Part shown: positions 25,564 through 34,104 of the stretch, piece after piece
How the letters are laid out: the number at the start of each line of letters is the position of its first letter
Numbering within the stretch: the first letter of the stretch is position 1
Assembly (NCBI GenBank): GCA_025612245.1
Contig: JAAXKQ010000002.1
Coordinates: 124,001 to 188,000, forward strand
DNA length: 64,000 nt
Source: Ignavibacteria bacterium
Lineage (GTDB): Bacteria > Bacteroidota > Ignavibacteria > Ignavibacteriales > SURF-24
Reading direction: 5' to 3'
The notes under the pieces: model-generated
Database searches by the model: none
What the model saw: the letters and a program-made list of their open reading frames with translations, nothing else
Told to the model about the DNA's origin: nothing
Position numbers and translations under genes: made by a program

Positions 25564-26229
25564 ATGTTCCAGGAGGAGGGCGATAAGGACAGATATCTTA
25601 TAACTTATGCCGACCTGATTACACTCCTGCTCGGGCTGTTTATAATTCTTTATGCTATCTCTAATATAGATACTCAAAAATACCATAAACTGATGAAAGC
25701 CGTTGGCAGCACTTTCGGAATTGAAACCGGCATATCCTCCGGGCTTGAAAGCAAGAATTTTGCCTTAAATAAAGCTCATCAGACAGCCGGGGGACTTAAA
25801 AACAAGCTGCAGAACCTGCTGGATGAGAATAAGTTGAATAATTCCATCAGGCTGGATGAAAATGAAAGGGGAATTACCATTCACATTCTGGATGACATTC
25901 TTTTCCCTTCCGGAACTTCCGAGCTGAACGACAGCTCAAGGACCATTTTAATGAAAATTGCCGCGCTGCTGAAAAACCTGCCTAACGATATCAGGGTTGA
26001 AGGGCATACGGATAACATTCCGATCAGCTCCCCTTCGTATCCCTCGAACTGGCATCTTTCTGTGAGCAGGGCCTTGAATACGGCATATCACCTGATAAAA
26101 AATGAAGGCCTGTCGCCTGACAAGGTGTCAATTGTGGGGTACTCGGAATACAGACCCGTGACGACAAACTCCACACTTGAAGGCAGGCGCAGCAACAGGC
26201 GCGTAGATATTGTAATACTAAACAAATAA
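25564..26229 (+). CDS. motB: flagellar stator protein MotB (set 1)
   Basis: 221 residues from the chosen ATG at 25564, 14 bases after the motA stop. An earlier in-frame ATG at 25405 would overlap motA by 145 bases, and the extra residues look like a shifted reading of the conserved motA tail, so it is not favoured. One membrane helix follows YADLITLLLGLFIILYAIS, with the ion-binding Asp in YAD. The C-terminal OmpA-like peptidoglycan-binding domain is seen in RVEGHTDNIPIS, NWHLSVSRAL and GRRSNRRVDIVI. Confidence 0.86.
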   Translation: MFQEEGDKDRYLITYADLITLLLGLFIILYAISNIDTQKYHKLMKAVGSTFGIETGISSGLESKNFALNKAHQTAGGLKNKLQNLLDENKLNNSIRLDENERGITIHILDDILFPSGTSELNDSSRTILMKIAALLKNLPNDIRVEGHTDNIPISSPSYPSNWHLSVSRALNTAYHLIKNEGLSPDKVSIVGYSEYRPVTTNSTLEGRRSNRRVDIVILNK

Positions 26230-26238
26230 AGTAAGAAG

Positions 26239-26622
26239 ATGAAAATTAACACAAATCAATTCGGTGAAGTTGAGTTTGACGAATCTATGATTATCCACTT
26301 CAAGGATGGGATCCTTGGATTTGAAAACTATAAGAAGTATCTGCTGATTAATTCAGGCTCGGAACTCTTCTTATGGCTTACTTCAATTGACGAGCCGGAG
26401 ATAGTATTTCCGCTCTGCGGCGTAATGATGCTCATGGAGGAATACCCGCAGCAGAAAGGATTTGAACCTTTCGGAATAGTTAAGCTGGACAAGGACCCGC
26501 TGAAGATTACAGTTAACCTGAAGGCTCCGGTTTATATTAACCAGAATGAAAAAACCGGATTCCAGAAGATTTTAGATGAAGATGAGCTTCCTATTGATTA
26601 TATTCTGTTCAAAGAAATTTAG
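26239..26622 (+). CDS. fliW: flagellar assembly factor FliW
   Basis: 127 residues, typical FliW: FGEVEFDESMIIHFKDGILGFE at the start, FLWLTSIDEPEIVFP and ITVNLKAPVYIN. FliW binds flagellin and, when free, binds and inhibits CsrA, linking filament assembly to flagellin translation. Its gene lies 11 bases before csrA, the usual arrangement. Confidence 0.93.
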   Translation: MKINTNQFGEVEFDESMIIHFKDGILGFENYKKYLLINSGSELFLWLTSIDEPEIVFPLCGVMMLMEEYPQQKGFEPFGIVKLDKDPLKITVNLKAPVYINQNEKTGFQKILDEDELPIDYILFKEI

Positions 26623-26633
26623 GCAGGTGAGCA

Positions 26634-26876
26634 ATGTTAATTTTAAGCAGAAAATTGAATGATGAGATCAGGATCAATGGTGATATTGTAATTAAAATTG
26701 TAGCGCTTTCCGACAACCAGGTCAAAATCGGGATTGATGCCCCGAGCGACATTAAAATACTGCGCGGCGAAGTCTATGAGAAAGTACGCGACTACGCAAT
26801 CGAAGCGTCACAGAAAAGCAAAGAAAAAGTACCCGTGGATTTGACTAAACTCAAAGTAAATAAAATTAAAAAATGA
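26634..26876 (+). CDS. csrA: carbon storage regulator CsrA (translational repressor)
   Basis: 80 residues: MLILSRKLNDEIRING, VKIGIDAPSDIKILRGEVYE and a basic tail. It binds GGA motifs in mRNA leaders, commonly that of flagellin. The longer C-terminus (LTKLKVNKIKK) is typical of the FliW-antagonised form. Its stop overlaps the start of the next gene by 4 bases. Confidence 0.94.
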   Translation: MLILSRKLNDEIRINGDIVIKIVALSDNQVKIGIDAPSDIKILRGEVYEKVRDYAIEASQKSKEKVPVDLTKLKVNKIKK

Positions 26877-27604
26877 TGGAACAGCAGACAGATAGAATTA
26901 GAATCCTTGTTGTAGATGATTCCGACATTATACGTCATGCACTAAAGACATTCTTCGAGGATTATAATCTTGAAGTGGTTACATGCACCGACGGCCTGGA
27001 AGGGCTGCAGAAAGCAGCAGAATTTAAGCCGAGCCTTATATTCCTGGATCTCATGATGCCTAACTTCGACGGGCTGAAGATGCTCCAGGTAATTAAAGTG
27101 CTCGATAATTTAAGGCATATTCCTATTATTGTCATTAGCGCAAATACAGACAGGCGTAACGTGCTGGCTGCCGTTGAGGCCGGGGCTGAAAGGGTGCTTT
27201 CGAAGCCATTGCAGAAGGAAATGATCATTAAATATGTTAATGAGATCCTCGGCAACGAGACACTTTCAAAGTCCAAAAAGAAAAAGGTAATTTCCGATAC
27301 GGAAAAGAACGATATACAGAAAAGCCTGGTGAAATTTTTCCTGAACAGCTTCCCCGACAAGAAGAAAAGAATTGAAGAGGCACTTGGCTCAAAAAATAAA
27401 GACATGTTAAAAATTGTTGTCCACGAGATCAGGGGAAACGGAGGAACCATCGGCTACCAGACGCTCTCAACACTCAGCGGCGAGGTGGAAGACAGGCTTG
27501 TAAAGGGTGAATTCGACTGGCCATTTTTTAAGTTAAAATGCGACCAGATCTTTTCTGTGGTTAAAGAAATTGAAAATATCAACATGACTCAGGATAAACA
27601 TTAA
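26873..27604 (+). CDS. response regulator with C-terminal HPt domain (REC-HPt)
   Basis: 243 residues. A receiver domain at 9-127 has acidic residues D15-D16, the phospho-acceptor D59 in FLDLMMP and the Lys in SKPL. A linker of lysines follows, then a four-helix HPt domain (about 148-240) with the histidine H184 in VVHEIRGNGGTIG. REC-HPt proteins pass phosphate between a kinase and a final regulator. No output domain is present. It sits in the flagellar operon between csrA and the second stator pair, overlapping both neighbours. Confidence 0.8.
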   Translation: MMEQQTDRIRILVVDDSDIIRHALKTFFEDYNLEVVTCTDGLEGLQKAAEFKPSLIFLDLMMPNFDGLKMLQVIKVLDNLRHIPIIVISANTDRRNVLAAVEAGAERVLSKPLQKEMIIKYVNEILGNETLSKSKKKKVISDTEKNDIQKSLVKFFLNSFPDKKKRIEEALGSKNKDMLKIVVHEIRGNGGTIGYQTLSTLSGEVEDRLVKGEFDWPFFKLKCDQIFSVVKEIENINMTQDKH

Positions 27605-28461
27605 TGTTCGTTATTATCGGCTTTGTTGTAGTAATTGTTGCCGTCCTTGCAGGCTTTACTGTTGCGGGAGGACAGATTCCGCTTCTAATCCAGCCGGCTG
27701 AATTTCTTGTCATTGGCGGGGCTGCCATTGGCAGCGTACTTATTACGGCTCCCCTGGCGCTGATCAAGAAGATTATTGCGGCAATTCCTGCTGCCATTTC
27801 CTTCAAGGGGTTTTCAAAGGAAGATTATCTGGAGCTTCTGAAAAGCTTTAACGACCTTTTCCTTGTAGCGCAAAGAGACGGCCTTATTGCCATTGAAAAG
27901 CACATCGAAAAGCCGGAGGAAAGCGACATACTTGCGCGCAACAAGAGGTTTATTAACGATAAATTTGCAAGAAGCTACTTCTGCGATACCATGAAAGTAA
28001 TGCTCTCTGGCGGCGTTCCGCCCCACGAGATAGAGGCCCTTCTGGATACGGAAATCGAAACCTACGAAATGGAAGAAAAGCCCATTTCGGGCGTTTTAAG
28101 TAAAACAGGCGACGCGCTTCCCGGCCTGGGCATTGTTGCTGCGGTGCTCGGAATTATAGTTACCATGGGCGCCATAAGCGAGGGAGCGGAAACCGTTGGC
28201 CACCACGTTGCCTCTGCTCTGGTTGGAACATTTCTTGGCGTTCTTATGGCATACGGCTTTATTGGTCCGCTTGCTTCAAACATAGAACACAACCTGGAAC
28301 ATAAAATAAGGTATCTTGAGACAATTAAGGCCTGTATTGTGGCCTATGCAAAGGGCAACCCCCCTATAATTGCAGTTGAAATTGCAAGAAGAACCATCTT
28401 TACCGATGAGCGCCCAAGCTTCAGCGAACTTGAAAACTACATCAGAGGGAAAAAAGAATAG
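27604..28461 (+). CDS. motA: flagellar stator protein MotA (set 2, enterobacterial type)
   Basis: 285 residues, the length of E. coli MotA and longer than set 1. It starts MFVIIGFVVVIVAVLAGF and has GGQIPLLIQPAEFLVIGGAA, the large cytoplasmic loop with FINDKFARSYFCDTMKV, and the last helices around DALPGLGIVAAVLGIIVTMG and VASALVGTFLGVLMAYG. It overlaps the REC-HPt stop by 1 base and is followed after 3 bases by its own motB. Confidence 0.9.
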   Translation: MFVIIGFVVVIVAVLAGFTVAGGQIPLLIQPAEFLVIGGAAIGSVLITAPLALIKKIIAAIPAAISFKGFSKEDYLELLKSFNDLFLVAQRDGLIAIEKHIEKPEESDILARNKRFINDKFARSYFCDTMKVMLSGGVPPHEIEALLDTEIETYEMEEKPISGVLSKTGDALPGLGIVAAVLGIIVTMGAISEGAETVGHHVASALVGTFLGVLMAYGFIGPLASNIEHNLEHKIRYLETIKACIVAYAKGNPPIIAVEIARRTIFTDERPSFSELENYIRGKKE

Positions 28462-28464
28462 CTT

Positions 28465-29238
28465 ATGGCTCTCGATGAGGGACAGGGTCCCATAATAATC
28501 CAGAAAAAGAAGAAAGCACACGGAGACCACCACGGCGGAGCCTGGAAGGTAGCCTATGCAGACTTCGTAACGGCCATGATGGCGCTTTTTATCGTTCTTT
28601 GGATTTTAGGGCAGAGCGAGAAGGTTAAGCAGTCGGTCTCAAGCTACTTCAAGGATCCCGTAGGCTTCAGCTCAAAAAAAGGAAAATTTATCCTGGACGG
28701 CAAGGGTCCCTCGCCCGTGAACGTAAAGCTTCAGGCAGAGATGGCTTCCAAGGAAATGGAAAAGCAAAGGCTTGACCAGATGGGGCAGACAATTGTAAAT
28801 GAGATGTCGCAGAGCCCTGAATTCAAGGACCTGATGGATCAGGTTAAAATTGAGTTTATTGATGAAGGAATGAGGATTGAAATCATGGAATCCTTCGACG
28901 ACATTTTCTTTGAAATCGGTACCTCGGAGCTCAAGCCGCGCGCACTTTCCATCATCAAGAAGATCGGAACTGAACTTAAAAAGCTTCCCAATAAAATTGT
29001 CATTGAAGGGCATACCGATGCCCGCCCGTATAGCGGAAACGGCGTAGGATATACAAATTTTGAACTTAGCGCCGAAAGGGCTAATTCCGCCAGACGCGCC
29101 CTCACGGCCTCCGGTGTCAGGCAGGAACAGATTGACGAAGTGAGAGGCTATGCCGACAAGCGCCTGAGAAATAAGGACAACCCGCTTGACGTCACGAACC
29201 GCAGGATAAGTATTATCGTTAAATATTCAGGAAAATAA
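28465..29238 (+). CDS. motB: flagellar stator protein MotB (set 2)
   Basis: 257 residues. A basic, His/Gly-rich N-terminus (KKKKAHGDHHGGAWKVAYAD) leads into one membrane helix with the ion-binding Asp in YADFVTAMMALFIVLW. The C-terminal OmpA-like domain (about 140-255) shows VIEGHTDARPY, FELSAERANSARRAL and TNRRISIIV. It pairs with the preceding MotA. Together with set 1 the operon encodes two complete stators. Confidence 0.9.
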   Translation: MALDEGQGPIIIQKKKKAHGDHHGGAWKVAYADFVTAMMALFIVLWILGQSEKVKQSVSSYFKDPVGFSSKKGKFILDGKGPSPVNVKLQAEMASKEMEKQRLDQMGQTIVNEMSQSPEFKDLMDQVKIEFIDEGMRIEIMESFDDIFFEIGTSELKPRALSIIKKIGTELKKLPNKIVIEGHTDARPYSGNGVGYTNFELSAERANSARRALTASGVRQEQIDEVRGYADKRLRNKDNPLDVTNRRISIIVKYSGK

Positions 29239-29239
29239 A

Positions 29240-29635
29240 ATGGAAAAGAATATTATTATTGTTGAGGATGATCCATTTACACAGGAATTCTATAAATACC
29301 TTTTCTCCAAAACTAAGTATCAGACTACCACAATTGAAGACGGCGACCTGCTGATTGAAAAGATCGGCGAGAACAATACCAGCCTTATTATTATGGATAT
29401 CAACCTTAAGAATACATATATGAAAGGTGAAAAGGTGGATGGCGTAATGCTTTCGCGTTTTATCAAGCAAAACGAGCAGTTTTCCGCCATTCCAATTCTT
29501 CTTGTTACGGCATACCAAAAAAATGTCGGGCCAAATAACTACTTTGAAGAAAGCCTGGCAGATGATTATATTGTAAAACCGATTATAGATTATAATGATT
29601 TGTTGAACAAAGTAAATAAATTGATAGTGAACTAG
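29240..29635 (+). CDS. single-domain response regulator (CheY-like)
   Basis: 131 residues, a stand-alone receiver: acidic residues E9-D10-D11, the likely acceptor D53 in IIMDINL, the T/S position in LLVTAYQ and Lys in YIVKPI. There is an unusual insert with NTYMKGEKVDG after the acceptor. It has no output domain. It could bind the motor switch as CheY does or feed the neighbouring proteins; the sequence does not tell which. Confidence 0.8.
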   Translation: MEKNIIIVEDDPFTQEFYKYLFSKTKYQTTTIEDGDLLIEKIGENNTSLIIMDINLKNTYMKGEKVDGVMLSRFIKQNEQFSAIPILLVTAYQKNVGPNNYFEESLADDYIVKPIIDYNDLLNKVNKLIVN

Positions 29636-30292
29636 ATGGATAAGGATAAGATACTAATAGTTGAAGACGAAGAGGATACCAGGTTTATACTGGAGCGCCT
29701 CTTAAGCAAGAATGACTATGAGGTGAAGACCGCCAATAACGGACAGGAGGCCCTTCAGCTCCTGGACAGCTATATGCCAAAGGTGGTGGTGGCCGACTGG
29801 ACCATGCCCGTCATGGACGGAATTGAGCTTTGCAATGTGATCAAGAAAAACGACAAATACAAGCTTATTTATTTCATCCTTCTTACAGCCAGGGCTTCGC
29901 TGAAGGACAGGGTGACGGGGCTGGATATAGGAGCCGATGACTTCCTGGTAAAACCAATTGAAAACCAGGAACTCCTGGCCAGGATCCGCTCGGGCATCAG
30001 GATTCACAACCTGCAGAATGAGCTAAAAAGCATTGAACACAATAAGGCGCTCGTGGAAATGGCCTGTACAATTGGCCACCAGATAAATAATCCCCTGAGC
30101 AGCCTGATAATGTCGTTAAAAAGCCTGGAAGCCGAGATGGAATCTGCAAAGATGAAAAAGCCTGACGAGGACTTTTACGTCATTAACGAATCGATCGAAA
30201 GGATCAAAAAGTTCGTCCAGGCACTGATTAACCTGGAAAATCCGGAGATAGTAAGCTATACGCCGGACAGCAAAATGCTCAAGATCAAGTAA
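29636..30292 (+). CDS. receiver fused to a histidine-kinase DHp segment without ATPase domain
   Basis: 218 residues. The receiver (about 4-122) has acceptor D54 in VVADWTMPVMDG and Lys in FLVKPIENQELLARI. A coiled linker leads to a HisKA-like dimerisation helix pair with H148 in IGHQINNPLSSLIMSL. The protein then ends: no N, G1 or G2 box follows, and the downstream DNA holds no such domain. The histidine is intact, unlike in the kinase-like protein at 13668. It could act as a phosphotransfer protein in the manner of Spo0B-type DHp domains, but this is inference. It is the last gene of the flagellar operon. Confidence 0.77.
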   Translation: MDKDKILIVEDEEDTRFILERLLSKNDYEVKTANNGQEALQLLDSYMPKVVVADWTMPVMDGIELCNVIKKNDKYKLIYFILLTARASLKDRVTGLDIGADDFLVKPIENQELLARIRSGIRIHNLQNELKSIEHNKALVEMACTIGHQINNPLSSLIMSLKSLEAEMESAKMKKPDEDFYVINESIERIKKFVQALINLENPEIVSYTPDSKMLKIK

Positions 30293-30296
30293 TATT

Positions 30297-30339
30297 ATTT
30301 TCTCTCTCTCTTTCTCTCTTTTCTGCCTTTTTTTCTCCG
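30297..30339. other. pyrimidine-rich low-complexity tract
   Basis: A run of T and C in CT repeats lies between the end of the flagellar operon and the convergent gene at 30352. No hairpin is visible. It may help end transcription through the T-rich part; otherwise nothing is seen here. Confidence 0.4.
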
Positions 30340-30351
30340 CCGTTTTCAGGA

Positions 30352-31227
30352 CTAGTCTATTGCCTTTATGAACTCCTGCAGGTTGCCGGAAGGGAAGTTC
30401 GACTCGAAATAGACTAGTTCAAGCGGGGCTGTCTTTTTTACTGCCTTAAGTACCCCTTCGCGGTTTATGGAGCAAAGCGCTGAGTCAGCCCGCAAAAAAC
30501 CTGCGTTTTCATAAAAGCTCTTCATGTCTTCATCCGAGGAAAACTTTATCTTGGAGGCGTTTATAAAGCCGGAAGGGGTTTCGATCGGGAGCAGGTACAT
30601 GGAAAACTTGCCGTAGCGGTCGAACTGGTCGCTCCAGGCTGGAAAGCCGTTCTGGACGCCGAGCTTTCCGTTAAAGAATTTCAGCTCATTTATATACGGC
30701 TGAAAAACTTTTTCCTGGAAAAGTCCTGGGAACTCCAGTGAATCCTCTTTAATTTGCCCCAGAATAAGCCGGACAAGACTGCAGCAGAGCTCTTGTTCCT
30801 GCAAGGTGCCGTTTTCATTTATTGCCGAGACGTAGTACCGTCCACAGGCAGCCTGAACCTGGTAGCCCGAGATGCAGCTAAAGCGTGAAAGTGAATCTTT
30901 TTGAGAGCACTTGAAACGGGAGACCGAAAAAATTCCATAGGCTGCCGCGGGGTCTTTCATACGGTAAATTTCAAGCTTTATCTGTTGGCCTTCCTTAAAG
31001 CTGATCTCCTGAATGCGGAGCCTTGAAAAACCGTATTCAAGATAGAGGTCTGCTCCCCCGTCAATATAGCCCCAGAGGGATTTCCCGTCAAAAAAGTCGT
31101 TTCTCGTAATTTTACCCGAAGGCACGTCCCGGGGTAAAATGCCCGGCATTTCATCAGTCTGAGGCAGTGCGGGCATTGAAATGAACAGCAAAAAAAAGAT
31201 AAAAAATAAAAAGGCTTCCCGTTTCAA
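30352..31227 (-). CDS. exported DUF6599-like protein
   Basis: 291 residues with a signal peptide (about 1-22, ending PALPQ). The mature protein shows DUF6599-like landmarks: FFDGKSLWGYIDGGADLYLEYGF, the DPAAAYGIFS segment after a stretch on body mass and metal-type residues, and a string of cysteines (CSQ, CISG, AACGR, CC). Function is unknown. It is encoded 20 bases downstream of the DUF362 gene on the same strand, so the two are likely co-transcribed. Confidence 0.62.
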   Translation of the reverse strand: MKREAFLFFIFFLLFISMPALPQTDEMPGILPRDVPSGKITRNDFFDGKSLWGYIDGGADLYLEYGFSRLRIQEISFKEGQQIKLEIYRMKDPAAAYGIFSVSRFKCSQKDSLSRFSCISGYQVQAACGRYYVSAINENGTLQEQELCCSLVRLILGQIKEDSLEFPGLFQEKVFQPYINELKFFNGKLGVQNGFPAWSDQFDRYGKFSMYLLPIETPSGFINASKIKFSSDEDMKSFYENAGFLRADSALCSINREGVLKAVKKTAPLELVYFESNFPSGNLQEFIKAID

Positions 31228-31247
31228 GTCACTCTCTTAATAAATGG

Positions 31248-32399
31248 TTAAAGTGTAATTTTCTCGAGCTTAATTTTTTCCAGCTCCGCCGTTCCAAGTC
31301 CCAGTTCCTGTGCCAGGTCCATATATTTGCGGGCAGCCGGGTAGTCGGCTTTTTGAATCTTTTCCTCAATTCTTTTCTTCAGGACGATTTCGTATCCAAT
31401 TCTGTCCAGTGCCACGGGATCCGTAGCAAGAAGAATGGTCTTATATTCCGTAAAGAACTGCGGGTTGGCGCCGGGGCCTCCCTGGAAGCAGCCCTTAATT
31501 CCGTCTGCTATGTTCAGGATTACTTTATCTCTTAAAGGGGGAAAAGCGCACACTTCGGCGCAGGTTTCTGCCCAGAGGTCCTTGTGCAGCCTGGAAGTGT
31601 TTGAAATGCTTCCAAAGGCCAGGTTTTTCATGGCAAGAGTAATTGATGCGCCGGCATTTTTAAGTATCGGGATGTTAATGATCTTATCCACCTGCTGAGT
31701 AACGATTTTAGTAAAATAGGAATACTTACCCTCGTTAGTCATATAAGGGATCGTCTCTGCATCGTACTTTTCCTCGACGTCGGCCCAGTAGTACCAGTTC
31801 TTATCCATCATCTCTTCGCTGTAGAGCTTCCCCTTTTCGTCGTAGAAAGAGCCGTTTTTATCCTTAAACTCGGTAGCGGCAATCCTGATGCCGGGGAAAT
31901 TGGCCTCTGTAAAGCCGGCCTCTTCCAGGTCGGGCATTCTTCTATCCCAGATTACGATATTTGTTGCGGGAATTCCGGCTTCCTCAAGCTGGCTGATTAC
32001 GCTTTTTACCACCTCCCGGCTCGTCGAAAGCTGGGCGCCTCCGATAGGGTTTACCTTAATTCCGATTACGTCTTTGTCTGAGACGAAGTTTTGCCATGCA
32101 GATGGGATATCCCCTGCACCCGTAAGGCGGAGCATTCCTTTTCTGAGCATTTCATCTGCGGCGGAAAAGTCGATCTTGTTCTCCAAAATGCACTTATCGT
32201 GTGTAACCTGGATTACGCGTGCCGGCAGCTTACCGGGCATTGAAAATTCCGTTCTCGGGTATTTCATGGCGTCGCTTATGTTGGTTGCAGGCTTGCCGGG
32301 AAGTCCCGGTTTTCCGTACAGGTTTTTGAGCAACAGTGGAGAAAATGCTGTACCGATTCCTCCAAGAGTGAGTAATTTGAAGAATTTGCGGCGGTTCAT
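31248..32399 (-). CDS. Tat-exported DUF362 protein
   Basis: 383 residues from the chosen start MNRRKFFKLLTLGG. The twin arginine in NRRKFF and the hydrophobic stretch after it form a Tat signal, so a longer start at 32441 is not favoured. The DUF362 fold is recognised by VNPIGGAQLSTSREVVKSVI, VIWDRR, IINIPILKNAGASITLAMKN and LLATDPVALDRIGYEI. No ferredoxin motif is present. Some DUF362 relatives carry iron-sulfur clusters, but here the cofactor behind the Tat signal is unclear. It pairs with the DUF6599-like gene downstream. Confidence 0.78.
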   Translation of the reverse strand: MNRRKFFKLLTLGGIGTAFSPLLLKNLYGKPGLPGKPATNISDAMKYPRTEFSMPGKLPARVIQVTHDKCILENKIDFSAADEMLRKGMLRLTGAGDIPSAWQNFVSDKDVIGIKVNPIGGAQLSTSREVVKSVISQLEEAGIPATNIVIWDRRMPDLEEAGFTEANFPGIRIAATEFKDKNGSFYDEKGKLYSEEMMDKNWYYWADVEEKYDAETIPYMTNEGKYSYFTKIVTQQVDKIINIPILKNAGASITLAMKNLAFGSISNTSRLHKDLWAETCAEVCAFPPLRDKVILNIADGIKGCFQGGPGANPQFFTEYKTILLATDPVALDRIGYEIVLKKRIEEKIQKADYPAARKYMDLAQELGLGTAELEKIKLEKITL

Positions 32400-32618
32400 T
32401 TGTTTGATCTCTATAAATGTGAGTGAAATCGGATTAAACAAAATAAATTACAGTAGTTTGACGCACGACGCCTTAAAAATGTGCCATATTTAGCCGGAGC
32501 CTTATAAAATATTTCTTTTCATGGAGAAACTTTGTACCAAAAGCGTTACATTAAGTTAATTTGTAATATAATTAAATAAAATTTAACCAATTAGCCGGCA
32601 GTTCAGGGAAGAAAATAA

Positions 32619-33191
32619 ATGTCCAGAGAATTATACCACAGGCCGACAAAGGAAGAGATCCGGGCCGCGGCTGATAAGAAGGTCCCCGATATAATTGCGC
32701 CAGACCTTAAGGTCCTCTTTTGCGGCATTAATCCGGGCTTATACACGGCAGCCGTGGGGCATCACTTTGCGCGTCCGGGCAACAGGTTCTGGCCGGTACT
32801 CCACATGTCGGGTTTTACACCGAGGCTTCTTTCCCCTTTTGAAGAAAGGGAGCTCCTGAAGGATGGCTACGGGATAACGAACGTTGTTGAAAGGGCAACT
32901 GCTGCTGCCGACGAGCTGGGGCGAGAGGAATACAGGGCAGGAGGAAAAGTGCTGGAAGAAAAGCTCCTCAGGTATAAACCTTCTTACATTGCAATACTCG
33001 GCATTGGAGCCTACAGGACAGCCTTTGACCGTCCGGAAGCCACGCTGGGCCTGCAGTCTGAAAAGATCGGGCAGACCTCAATATGGGTGCTTCCAAGTCC
33101 AAGCGGGCTGAATGCCCACTATCAAAAGCAGCACCTTGTTGAGATGTTCAGGCAGCTCTACCTTACGGTTCACGCACGGACTGAAGGCTAA
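32619..33191 (+). CDS. mug: G/U mismatch-specific uracil-DNA glycosylase (Mug/TDG)
   Basis: 190 residues. The family's first motif GINPGLYTAAVGHHFARPGN carries the catalytic Asn, and the second motif LPSPSGLNAHY inserts into DNA. Such enzymes remove U or T opposite G and 3,N4-ethenocytosine. The N-terminus has a short helical extension (RPTKEEIRAAADKK) seen also in other bacterial members. Single gene, divergent from the DUF362 gene. Confidence 0.9.
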   Translation: MSRELYHRPTKEEIRAAADKKVPDIIAPDLKVLFCGINPGLYTAAVGHHFARPGNRFWPVLHMSGFTPRLLSPFEERELLKDGYGITNVVERATAAADELGREEYRAGGKVLEEKLLRYKPSYIAILGIGAYRTAFDRPEATLGLQSEKIGQTSIWVLPSPSGLNAHYQKQHLVEMFRQLYLTVHARTEG

Positions 33192-33240
33192 AAGCCGAAT
33201 ATCAGGGCGTAAAAAAGGCGATTTCAGGGCTGAGAGCCTT

Positions 33241-34005
33241 TTAATAAGCCATTCCGTAGCTGTCTTCTTCAGGCTTATTAGTGTCTGAAGGGCCCCGGGC
33301 TTCATGTTTTTCGAGAATCCTGGCTTTCTGGTATTCGCGGTAGAAGCCGGGGTACTTCGACTTTAATGAATCCACCAGCCTGTCCAGGTTGTTCTTCATG
33401 AACTCGTGCGCATTTACGAAAAGCCTGTCGTGTTCTTTCTTCCAGTTATTCTTTCCCCTTAAAGAACTGCCCGGTCCGCTTGTAGCATAGCCGAAGTCGT
33501 CCATTGCAGTTTCGCATTCAGTAAATATTTCGTGATAGATTCCAAAAGGGTTAGGAGCCTGCAGGTATCTCCTCGCATGTTCCAGTATCCTGCCGCTCCG
33601 GCTTAAAATGATTTCGTCGTTCAGGTTTTCCAAGAAGATCTCATCGACGGAGGATTCAACTATAAGCTCGTCGTTTTCAATCATGACGCCATAGGTATTG
33701 ACAGCTGCGGCAAGCCTGCAGGTAAATTCTATGAGCCGCGCTTTAGTATCCCTGTACATACGGTTGATATTATTAATATAGCCTTCAAAGGTATCGAGTG
33801 CCTGTACAAAATTTGGAAGTGACTGTACAATATCGGTATTGGTGCAAAGAGTAAACCTGACATTCTTAAGCATTCTGAATTCGTCTTTGAAGTATTCGGG
33901 GATGAGTCTTTGAATTTCGCGCTCCTGCAGGTCCAAATCCGGTAAAAGTCCTCCTTTTGCGGCTTGTTCGGCCCCCGGTTCTGAAATAAAAAATCTCTCA
34001 GGCAT
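33241..34005 (-). CDS. alpha-helical protein of unknown function (family shared with 40313)
   Basis: 254 residues, mostly amphipathic helices and no signal peptide or membrane segment. The C-terminal part NLDRLVDSL-x7-FYREYQKAR aligns with NTDKLIGSM-x5-FYEEYICAR of the gene at 40313 (10 of 26 positions identical, many others conservative). A weaker shared block is K-x2-L-x-C-x-LA-x-Y near the middle. I recall unnamed Bacteroidota proteins with the same FY..Y..AR ending, without an assigned function. The last 20 residues are polar and disordered. Confidence 0.62.
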   Translation of the reverse strand: MPERFFISEPGAEQAAKGGLLPDLDLQEREIQRLIPEYFKDEFRMLKNVRFTLCTNTDIVQSLPNFVQALDTFEGYINNINRMYRDTKARLIEFTCRLAAAVNTYGVMIENDELIVESSVDEIFLENLNDEIILSRSGRILEHARRYLQAPNPFGIYHEIFTECETAMDDFGYATSGPGSSLRGKNNWKKEHDRLFVNAHEFMKNNLDRLVDSLKSKYPGFYREYQKARILEKHEARGPSDTNKPEEDSYGMAY

Positions 34006-34104
34006 TAGTTCCTCGCTGTGTTAAATTGGTTAAAAAATTCCCCGCTCAGTGTATTTAAGAGTGCCAATTCTGCAAAAAAAGCTGTACGTGTATCTAAGAG
34101 AATC

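Noticed and set aside
30297-30339. CT-rich tract as a CRISPR or tandem-repeat locus
   Set aside because: It is one short low-complexity tract without repeat-spacer order. No CRISPR array was seen anywhere in the window.
31888-32493. 201-codon open frame antisense to the DUF362 gene
   Set aside because: Shadow of a gene with clear motifs and a Tat signal; no motif of its own.
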